From positions 27,653,501-27,717,500 of the forward strand of contig CM066998.1 of NCBI GenBank assembly GCA_033977485.1: a stretch of 64,000 bases of DNA. Reading direction: 5' to 3'. Shown piece after piece: positions 55,275-64,000 of this stretch. The stretch's first letter is position 1; every line of letters begins with the position of its first letter. The notes beneath the pieces were generated by a model that saw only the letters and a program-made list of their open reading frames with translations, was not told the DNA's origin and made no database searches. This DNA comes from Hydrangea macrophylla. Taxonomy: Eukaryota > Streptophyta > Magnoliopsida > Cornales > Hydrangeaceae. Both the position numbers and the translations under genes were made by a program.

Positions 55275-57977
55275 ATGTTAGGTACACGTTCAAACAAACC
55301 GGAATTAAAACCTTTTGACTCTGAACTTGAACGTACATTAAGACTTCACAAGTCTTCAAACTTAACTTCTAGAGCTAGGTTCTTAATAGACGACGATTTG
55401 ACACCAAAACCAACGTCTTTATTTGAATCTGAAATACGTAGTACTCTTCAAAGACTAAAGAAACCACGCTTTCATAACATAGAACCGATTAAAATGGCAG
55501 ACATTGGAAATAATAACGACAACAACCAAAATAACAACGGAGCTAATATGAATAATCCTAATATACCTCCACCTCCGCCGCTTAAAGATTATTTTATTCC
55601 GAAGACTTACACGCCACAAACATGTATTGAATTACCGGAGGCGACGGCATCTCACTTTGAGATAAAGTCGTCTACGATCTCGCTACTTCCATCTTTCCAT
55701 GGCCGTTTAAATGAAGATCCATATAAACACTTAGGAGATTTTCAAGATATATGTTCTACTTTGAAAATTCAAAATCTTACTGATGATGAATTAAAAATGC
55801 GGCTCTTTCCATTCTCATTAAAGGACAAAGCTAAATATTGGCTCCAATCTTTGGAGCCAAACACAATTAGAACATGGGAAGACTTACACACCGCATTTTT
55901 ACAAAAGTTTTTCCCTATTATGCGTACGAACCAGATAAGAAAATCAATAACCAATTTTGTAATGCAAGATGGGGAATCTCTTTACGACACGTGGGAAAAA
56001 TTTAAAGAATTATTACGCTCGTGTCCACATCATCAGGTTCCTAAGTGGCAACTTGTTCAGGTCTTCTATGAGGGGCTTATTCCCTCTGTTAGGAATACCC
56101 TCGATGCCGTTTGTGCGGGAACTTTCCTACACAAAAGCGCCGACGAGGCCTGGAAAATATTTGAAACTTTAAGCGAGAATTCGATGCACCAAGCGGTGTC
56201 TGTCCGTTCTGAGGGATATCCACAACCTAAGAGGGAGGTAAAATTCGAGTCAAGTCAATCAATTGAAATAAAAGAACTATCTAACAAACTTGACCGACTT
56301 TTAACAATGAACCAAACGACAGCCTCCCCCGCTCGTGAAATCTGCGCATTATGTTCCGATCCTTCACATTCGATACTTGTATGTCCATCGGCGAGTCAAT
56401 TTCCGGAATTCGTGGAGCAACACATTAATTCTATTCAACAATACCCACGAAATAATTATAATGCGACTACTAATAATCCGAATGCGCCATGGAGAAACCA
56501 TCCTAACTTCTCGTGAAAAAATAATAATAATAATCCTAATGAGGCGACTAATTTTCCGAATGCATATCGACCTCAGTTCCAACCTAACCAATACCAACAA
56601 CCGCCTCCTAATTCGAATCCTTCAAGGGGTAATATTTTTGAGGAAAAGGTGTTGGCGTCCCTTAAGACTATTGAAACTCAAGTCCAAGCACAAGCACAAA
56701 TAGTGCACTCACACACACAATCCATTGCGAAGCTTGAATCCCAAATGGGACAACTAGCTACTGTAGTGAGTCGTAGAAACGAGGGGACGTTGCCTAGTCA
56801 AACAATCCAAAACCCTAAGGGACAATATGAGGTTAAGGGGTCGAATGAACAAGTAAATGCCGTCTCAACTAGGTTGACTACCCGAGAGGAGGAGGTAATA
56901 GAAATTCCGAATGAGAATGTGAAAGGTATGAATATTAACTCTAATAAAGAGACGGGTGAGGACATGAGCCAAAATAAGAAAGAAAAAGAATCGGTCCCAA
57001 CGAATTATATTCCGAGAATGCCATATCCACCAAACGTTGAGGAACCGTCTAATCTTACAAATAAAAAGTCTAAGGTTGAGGATATACTAGAGGTATTTAA
57101 ACAAGTCAAAATAAATATTCCTTTCCTCGACGCTATAAAACAAATTCCCGCTTATGCTAAATGTTTAAAAGACCTTTGTACTCAAAAGCGCAAAATACGG
57201 AGTCATACTCCTAAAAAGGTCTTTCTCACGGAAAAAGTAAGCTCTATATTCCAACACGCTCCTCCGAAATATAAGGATCCAGGTACGCCTACGATTTCAT
57301 GTGTCATAGGTGACACTATCATTCATCGGGCTCTCCTTGACTTAGGAGCGAGTGTTAACCTTTTACCTTATCACGTCTATAAACAATTAGGACTAGGTGA
57401 ACTCAAGCCTACGGCCGCTACTATTCAATTAGCGGATCGTTCTGTCAAAATACCTAGAGGAATCGTCGAAGACGTGCTAGTAAAAGTTGATCAATGTTTC
57501 TATCCCGTTGATTTTATGGTCCTTGACACTGAACCCGTGCTAGATGCTAGGAAACACACTCCTGTTATTCTTGGTCGTCCATTCTTAGCCACGGCCAACG
57601 CACGTGTCAATTGTAGAACAGGGGTGATGAAAGTGTCGTTCGGGAATATAAAATTAAAATTAAATATTTTTAACGCTATGGATCAACCTCCTAAAAACGA
57701 CGATTCCCTATGTGAGGTGGAAGGTGAGGTAAAACGGAATATTGAGCCTACCAAAGAAATAAATGTGAGTGTGGAAAACAATATAGCGGACGATGATGAG
57801 TGGATGAATCCTAATCTCGTGGACCCTAATGCGGAATCTACTCGGAAGGTAAGAAATCGATTCGAACATAATGACAAACCGTTAATCGAGTTAATTCAAA
57901 GCGATGTTATTTCTGCTTACCATCGAGCTCTACCTGACATCCTTAGGGGTACACAGTCCGATTTACGGCCTCCATAA
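55275..57977 (+). pseudogene. Athila gag-protease frame with one internal stop
   Basis: I choose ATG 55275 (MLGTRSNKPELKPFDSELER) because the 19 codons upstream are hydrophobic and atypical. The gag core includes FHGRLNEDPYKHLGDFQDIC, LFPFSLKDKAKYWLQSLEP, LHTAFLQKFFP and QVFYEGLIPSVRNTLDAVCA. The CCHC knuckle CALCSDPSHSILVC is canonical. A TGA at 56514 (probably Trp in the ancestor) is the only break, and the same frame runs on to 57977. Protease motifs are LLDLGASVNLLPYHVY with the DxG site reading DLG, QLADRSVKIPRGIVEDVLVK and VILGRPFLATANARVN. The frame ends before any RT. The product would be about 899 residues if read through. Confidence 0.9.
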
Positions 57978-58187
57978 AATCTTGAGCTAGAATGGTCTAG
58001 CTGAAGACGTAAAAGTTAGCGCTTCTTAGGAGGCAACCCAAGCTTTATTTCATTCGTTTTTCTTATTTTTGGTCGTTTTTGGGTCTGTTTGTGTCTGTTT
58101 TGGACATTCTGGATAGGTTTGGGGGTTGGAATTAATTTATTTTATTAATATATACATATTTTTAGTTAAAAATTGGAAAAAACCAAA

Positions 58188-58420
58188 CTCGCGCGCGCGT
58201 CCCGCTCGCGCGAGACGTCGCTCGCGCGGCCCGCTGGCGCGAGATTGCCCCTTAGTGTTTTTTTCTTTGTTTTCTTTTTATGAGGCCTCAGGTTCTCCTC
58301 GCGCCTGGAATCGCGGGCGCGAGGTACCTCGCTCGCGCGAGAAAGTATTGATTAAAAAAAAAAAAAAAAAAAAAAAAATTCTGGGAATTCGCGCGCGCGA
58401 AGGCCGCTCGCGCGATTCCC
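58188..58420. repeat. CpG-rich palindrome units in the Athila 3' region
   Basis: CTCGCGCGCGCG, CCGCTCGCGCGAG, CGCTCGCGCG, GCTCGCGCGAG and CGCGCGCGAAGGCCGCTCGC recur. This is the same family of words as the LTR cluster at 53627-53760, but outside the LTR. Confidence 0.8.
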
Positions 58421-60572
58421 CCATTTTCCTGTTGTTCTCTTTTGTTTTCTACATCTTTCCCCCTGCCTATTTTCTTTGTGTTTCTTTTCTGTTTTTGTTT
58501 ATTTGATTCAGTTTAGTTCAAGTTCGTCGTTATTTTCCTTATTACATTTATACTTTTTCGTTTTATTTCTTTTCCTTTTGCTAGTGTAGTTTAGTTTAAC
58601 TTAGTTTTTAGATTTATATGTTATATTTTGGTTTCATTTACTTTTCATATTGTTTTGTTAGTTTCTTTTCGTTTATCGAGTATTAACAGGTACCATTGCA
58701 TTTTATTGCCATATTCCTTTGTGTTCACCTGTTTTCCTTGTCAAGATCGAGGTATTATCGTTCCTTTCTTACGTACTTCTCCTTTCTTTCATTTTATTGT
58801 TTCATTGGGGACAATGAAAGGTTTAGGTTTGGGGGTATGCACACACATGCACATTAGCACATTAGTTTCTGCAAAATTTTAAATTTTTTTTCAACAAGTG
58901 TGTTTCAATAAACGATAGTACTAACGTTTTTGCAATATCAATTTGATACTTCTTGTTCAATAACTTTGAATTGTTATAGAATGGTAAACAAGGGAAGATG
59001 TGATTAAATATTTGCTGAAGTCATGATATGATGTTTTAAGTTAGGTATTGTTTGAATCGTAGTTTTATATCATAGATTTGCACATAAACATATGCACTGC
59101 ACGTAGTCATTGGAATACATGTTGGTTGTGAACTATAATATGATTCGGATTTCTAGATAACACATGGTGGAGACTAGACCCTGTGAGATTTTGAGCCTAT
59201 CTTTTCTTTTTAGAGGGTTATAAATACATTATGTTTGTCGAATTTCATTGAAATAGCGCATCTACTTGTTGTTTAGTCTCATTATTCTTGCTTTGGTTGA
59301 TAGTCAAGTAAAATATTTGGTACCATGCAAAATAATCTTCCGTCGCAAACATTGAAGAACCATATAACCCTAGGAAATGATTTTAGGCCTTTTTTGTTTA
59401 TTACCGACCGATAAATGAAAAATTCCCTTAGTTCGCCCTTTGAGCTGTTAAAATGCCATTTCTTTCTGTAATTACCATTATCCTTGTTTTTGCTCCAATT
59501 TGGCCAACTTGGAGTTCACTTCTGAAAGATTGATCACCTTTTAGTGGTGTTAAGGCGATGTGTGATTGAGAAGAAGAAGAAAATAAGATGATGTTTGGGG
59601 TGGTTGCCTTGTTATTTATTGAATATTCGTTTCAAAAGCAACGAGGAGGAAAAGAATAAAGAAAAAAATAAAGAAGAGGAAGGTTGAAAAAAAATTGAAA
59701 GAAAAAAAGAAAAATGAATGAGAAAAAGTATGAATGATGAAGTTGGTAGAAGAAGAATGAAAGAAATCGAACATGCTTTGCAATGCCATTCTGAAATTAC
59801 TTGTTATATCCATTCTATCCTTTTCCATTACTTGAATTACAATACAACCTTTGAAAAGTCCTATTTGATCCTAGGAAACATGGTTTGGATATGAAAATGA
59901 TGGGAGGGGGATTAAAACATGGTAATGATTAATTTTTCTTGATTGTTGGCATCTTATCCATGAGACTACTGTTCTTTCGTGTCGTGCGTCTTTTTCGAGT
60001 CATATGTGAGCATTTATCGTTTTGAAAATATATTTCTTTTACTCACATATATTAGAAAAAGTACACCTGTTTCTGAGTGTTTTATTTTAGAGTGTAATTC
60101 ATTGTGAGATTCGTAGTCAAGACATAGTTAGACGGTTATCCGGGTTATATTCCAAAGTTCATGACAAGCGCGTGTTCATTTGACTACCATATCACACACG
60201 TGCGATTTTATGAGAAACTCTATTGATTTATACGATGCATGTGCTTGAGATTGTTTTTCATGATGTATGTAGACGTTTGATTCTGTTTCTGCTTGTTCGT
60301 TATTCTATTTCGAATCATTGTTTTATAATAAGGAGTATTGAATGTTTTGTTTTTCGTTTTTAATAAAACTTTTTAAATTTAGAAGTTAATAAAGATGGTT
60401 GTGGGTAACTTGTTGACGAGAACCCTCACGAGACTTCACTCGTCCGACTAGGGACACCTAGGGGTTTAAAAGGCTTGTTGCATATGCTAAATGCAATCGT
60501 GATCCATACGAAAATGGAATAGATTTTTATTAGATAGTCTTTATTTTTAGTTTTGCTCGAGGACTAGCAAAA

Positions 60573-60588
60573 TGTAGGTTTGGGGGTG
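60573..60588 (+). other. Athila polypurine tract
   Basis: ATGTAGGTTTGGGGGTG comes directly before the 3' LTR start TGATCGGGAG. Confidence 0.85.
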
Positions 60589-61933
60589 TGATCGGGAGAG
60601 AACTAATCCTAAATATACGCCTTAACGAGCATTTGTTAGTACCTTTTTATCCTGTTTTTGTATATTTTTACTTCGTTTTCTAGTTTCTGACAGGTTTTGG
60701 AAGAAATCAACTAAACCAGGCTAAACAGGGTGAAAAAGCAGAGTTGAAAAAGCTGAAAAAGCCAAGTCGCGCGCGCGACCCGCGCCCGCGAAATCCAGAA
60801 ACCGCTCGCGCGAGAACCCCAGAATCGCTCGCGCGATCCGCGCGCGCGAAGGTCCAAACGTCGCGCTCGCGCGACCCGCTCGCGCGATATGTGGAAAAAT
60901 CATAGTTGCGTATTTCAGTGTACTGAAGACTCCTGTGCAAACGAAACTGCAGAATGACGTCCAGATTGTAAATTACATCAGTTTCAGTCCGTTTCGAGTT
61001 GTAGAGGCTTCCAAAACTCGTTGTAAATCTATATATACATTATTTTACTTCAATTAGAGGGTTGGCAATTATTATACACACATTCTACAACCATACTTCC
61101 AGCCATTGAAGGGAGGGAAGCAAGGAGAAGAAGAAGAAGACCAAGAGTTTCCATGGCCTCCTCCATCAACTACTTGCCGATCTCTACCCCTATGGCAGCT
61201 TAGATCTTAGATCTAGGGTTTCAATGAAGCCCTAGACGAGTAATAGGGTTTTATTTATGCTTTTATTTTAGTTTTATTATGTATGGATGACAGTCACATG
61301 TTTAGAGGATTTTTATAAATAAATCGTACTTCTAGTGATTAAATCATTGCTTTCATAATTTATTCTTGTCTTAGATCTATTTTGACTGTGATGTGCTCAA
61401 CGATCTATTCTTGCTGTGCTTGTTTAGATTGTTTACATGTGATGGAGCTTTATTGATTCGTGCTATCAAGTATCCGAATAGTCCATGCCTAGGTTAGACG
61501 GATTAGATCACAACCCTAGTTTAGTGTGAGATAATTCGTGCTACCCGAAGATGGATTATGTTGGTGCTTGAACCATGATTTTCTCCTTGTCGGAGGAATT
61601 GGGCTTGTAGCTACAATTCCCCATATTCATCCAACGTAATAAGCTAAAGTAATTCATAAATATTCCTATTATGAAGCTAGTGGTGGATTTGCAATCCTAG
61701 GTTCCCTTAAACATTATTTAAACAACTTTAATTGCTTTCATAGTTTAGATTTATTTTTATTGCTATTAGTTTAATTAAATCCAAATCGAATCCGTTTTTC
61801 CTAATTAATTAGACTTAGGTTTTAAAATTAAAAGCTGTAGTAATCAATCTCTGTGGGTTCGACCTTTACTTTCACTACTACAAATCTTTAGAAAAGTAAA
61901 GTATACTTTTATATCTTGATTCTGACAAGATCA
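60589..61933 (+). mobile_element. Athila 3' LTR
   Basis: 1345 bp, same termini and TATA box (about 61029-61038) as the 5' LTR. It lacks one 13-bp palindrome unit near 60801. Confidence 0.95.
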
Positions 61934-61938
61934 AGCAT

Positions 61939-62314
61939 CGTCATCATCTCAAGTAATCCCTTTCGGGTATACAAGACTCCCTAGCACATAATCCTAATCA
62001 AGAATTAATTTCCTAAGATTGAAAGGTTCTATAGAAGCTATCATGCATAGGCCAAGTTTTGGTCAAATACGGGACCCTTGACACACATTCGATAAGATGC
62101 TTTACATACCAACACATCGTACGAGATCAAGGGTGATCATACAGCCCCATGATGGCTTGACCGACCGGGTTGCCTCGAGCCTCCAAGGTCATAGTTCCGT
62201 GCAATCGACTGACGAGACATGCAAGTGCAATGCAACAGGCACACAAAAATTAATTAATTCGATTAAAAGGATGCTTTCAAGACTAATCCTTGAGTGAACC
62301 CAAAATTAAAAACT
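61939..62314 (-). other. Tat-A leader, part 2 (PBS-proximal)
   Basis: Non-coding stretch between the Athila insertion and the PBS. The 66-codon plus-strand frame at 62097 has no recognisable motif. Confidence 0.5.
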
Positions 62315-62364
62315 CTGGTCTGCGAAACCAGAGATTCTAGGTTCAATCCCCAGTGGAGTCGCCA
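62315..62364 (-). other. Tat-A primer binding site extended to a 50-nt tRNA-Arg 3' half
   Basis: The plus strand reads as the 3' two thirds of a tRNA: anticodon stem CTGGT (62315-62319), loop CTGCGAA with anticodon GCG (62322-62324), stem ACCAG, variable loop AGATT and T arm CTAGG-TTCAATC-CCCAG. Acceptor strand TGGAGTC, discriminator G and a CCA tail (62362-62364) follow. Only 18 nt are needed for priming. Compared with plant tRNA-Arg(ACG) as I know it, there are three differences: A34 to G, and two G-to-A changes in the T arm. The 5' half of a tRNA is absent, so this is not a tRNA gene. Confidence 0.8.
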
Positions 62365-62367
62365 GAT

Positions 62368-64000
62368 TGTGGATATCGGCATTTGGGCCCACTTTTGTTT
62401 AAAACAATTTTTCAAAATAAATTCAAATTTAAATATGAGTCGCCACTTAATTTTTAAATAGAAAATTAAGAAACCATTTAAAGATAAACCGAACTTTTTG
62501 GAAACCAGAGATTTCTAGGTCTGGGGATTATGGAATGAGAAGGGAAGGAGTCCGTCGGACTAAAACACCCCCCTCATCCTATCTCTTGATAGGCCTTTAC
62601 TCAACATCCTTTTTAATCAAATCATTAATCTAAGCATGCCCTCAACTAATACATACATATCTATACATTACAAAAGCATGCCTAAAAGGGTGTAAGAATG
62701 TTAACGATAAAATATCATTCATAAACCACATAATTCAATTAGCAAGCAAAATGATGTACAAATAGGGAACTAGAGAACTTACCCGGGATTTAGCCGCGAA
62801 TAAACGTGCAATGCATACAAGAATAGAAATCCTAGGAGAAATGTCTCTAATTCACATATACACATAAGGCAAGACCTAAGCTATGGTGTCGCACATGAAG
62901 TCGAAAATTAATAAAATCAAGAAGTGAAATAAACTAGAGGGGGGTTGAGAAATCGTACCTCAATAGCGCTACAAAACAAAGGGTTAGTCCACATGCTTTA
63001 GACAAAATATAATATGAAATCCCAAATAACATACTTAGATTTCTAGCTTAAATCTACCAAGCATAGAAAGAGTTGATATAGTTATGAATTCCTTCTAATT
63101 AGTTGGAGATTCCACACCTCTATAGATATACAAGTCTCAACTAGGAGCCAGTGTAATGTCCATATAGAGATGGTACAATCCCAACTTGATCATAAGGAGG
63201 CCATAGTTATGTTCAACTATCAATCAAATGCAATGTCAAGCTAAGGATTAGTCCTAATCCTATGTATCAACATACATGAAATGAATGCATGGATATAACA
63301 AGAATGAGATATGAACTAATCATTGATTTGGATCATTTAGCCTTTGGATTTAAGCTTAATTGACTATATTTAGAACATGGTTTAGTTCTTAGGACATTAG
63401 GAGACAATTAGATTAGAGTTATTAAAGTTTAATCAAAACTATGACAGAGTTGCAAGAATTATAGAGAGCAGACCAGACATTCAAAAATAGAAATAAAATA
63501 CATCCAGCAGTTGGATCTCAATGATTTTTTAATATGGTGTGTCTCTATGAGTCTAGTTTTTAACCCAAAAATAAAATCAAAGATCCAACGGTTGAATCTC
63601 TAGGAAAAGGGTCATAACCAAACATCACTCAGGAATTTTCAACTCTCAGTCCAGAGTTTTTATATGATTTTCTAAAAATAGTAAAAATTTCAGAATCAGT
63701 TTGATCATTTTAGGGTGTCTTCCTAACACATTAAAATTCATAGAAAAATATATTTAATGTCAAGAGACATTGGTTAAGACTCTGATTTATCAATTTTAAA
63801 ACGGGCTTACTGTTCTGATTTTCCGGACAGAGAATAGTTAGCATACAAATCATAAGGTCAAACCATCCTAAGCATAGAATTTCTTCAAGACAAAAATCAC
63901 AGAGGTACTTAAGTGAGTTATGAACATCCTCTAATTGGCCTCATCCCATTCCAATGGACCATGATCTAATAAAAAATCTTTGATCACAGTTGGTTTATGG
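62368..64000 (-). mobile_element. 5' LTR of Tat-A (continues beyond the window)
   Basis: It starts TGTGGATATCGG on plus, three bases after the PBS, so it ends CCGATATCCACA on minus. The last 255 bases match the 3' LTR at 15391-15660. No promoter is visible in this part. It should lie outside the window, as judged from the 3' LTR. Confidence 0.85.

Larger units (their letters stand above)
57978..60588. other. Athila 3' region without pol or env
   Basis: It contains the post-pol phrase at about 58019-58038, CpG-rich palindromes at 58188-58420 with an A-run (58350-58377), and the motif 'ttggggacaatgaaaggttt' (58803-58822). A conserved block at 60417-60503 is shared with the non-autonomous element. 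No envelope-like frame is present. Confidence 0.75.
53447..61933 (+). mobile_element. Athila-clade element, gag-protease only
   Basis: LTRs at 53447-54804 and 60589-61933, PBS for tRNA-Asp, PPT, and a perfect duplication AGCAT (53442-53446 and 61934-61938). Internally only gag and protease are present. RT, RNase H and integrase are missing, and sequence resumes with the typical post-pol phrase ('gcgcttcttaggaggcaacc', about 58019-58038). The LTRs differ by roughly ten substitutions and one 13-bp indel, so insertion into the Tat leader is recent. Confidence 0.9.
15391..64000 (-). mobile_element. Large Tat-clade Ty3/Gypsy retrotransposon (Tat-A), with nested insertions
   Basis: From right to left on minus: 5' LTR (62368 to beyond the window), PBS, leader, gag, protease, RT, integrase, then a 12-kb 3' region with tandem arrays and antisense genes, PPT and 3' LTR (15391-17384). 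Long 3' regions, tRNA-Arg PBS, TGTAGACACCC LTR start and antisense extra ORFs are known traits of the Tat lineage (Ogre, Retand and relatives). Excluding the Tekay, Athila and solo-LTR insertions, the element is about 20 kb inside this window. Coding parts carry many stops and RNase H is missing, so it is non-functional. Confidence 0.85.

Noticed and set aside
57978..60588. An envelope-like gene in the Athila element
   Set aside because: Some Athila elements carry one, but no long frame, signal peptide or membrane pattern is present here.
62315..62364. A tRNA gene
   Set aside because: The 5' third (acceptor 5' strand and D arm) is absent, and the piece ends in CCA exactly at a PBS. It is a tRNA-derived PBS.

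Overview
This window is nuclear DNA of a flowering plant. It contains plant-type Ty3/Gypsy LTR retrotransposons of three clades (Tat, Tekay, Athila), a CACTA DNA-transposon end, MITEs, long AT-rich spacers and spliceosomal introns with GT..AG borders. It has no intact ordinary host gene, no rRNA, no complete tRNA gene and no CRISPR. The species cannot be named from the sequence.

Layout. (1) 1-12226: remains of a Tat-type element on the minus strand (PBS 1514-1531, 5' LTR 1535-1680 and about 8270-10986). Its LTR is split by DNA that opens with a CACTA terminus at 1681 and carries two host gene fragments: exons 1-4 of a molybdate-anion-transporter-like (MFS, MOT2 type) gene on plus, and the last exon of a MurB-like gene on minus. 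An inverted LTR fragment of the same family follows (about 11050-12226). (2) 12841-13681: a Harbinger/Tourist-like MITE. 14342 to about 15390: an old Athila-type LTR. (3) About 15391 to beyond 64000: one large Tat element on the minus strand. It has a 3' LTR (15391-17384), PPT, a 12-kb 3' region, INT, RT, PR and gag (29377-34744), then leader, PBS and 5' LTR (62368 onward). Its RNase H is deleted.

The Tat element is opened by nested insertions. A Tekay chromovirus (34745-52334, plus) sits near the start of its gag. That Tekay's 3' LTR holds a young Athila-related non-autonomous element (43165-50285, minus, TSD TATAC). A gag-protease-only Athila element (53447-61933, plus, TSD AGCAT) sits in the Tat leader. 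A solo LTR (24126-26904, TSD CGATG) sits in the 3' region.

The most interesting part is the Tat element. Its 3' region carries, antisense to gag-pol, a decayed multi-exon gene for a plant mobile domain (PMD/MAIN-like) protein and a second unrecognised gene. Both have their own promoter-like regions. The two promoters and the LTR promoter share clusters of the same imperfect palindrome (CGGCACTCAGTGAGTGCCG-like). Two tandem arrays in the same region, one inside a PMD intron, repeat the core GAGTC-N5-GACTC. The other LTR families also carry their own family-specific palindrome cluster just upstream of the TATA box. At the Tat PBS the match to tRNA-Arg(ACG) is about 50 nt rather than 18, and the anticodon reads GCG, as expected if a mature tRNA with inosine-34 was reverse transcribed.
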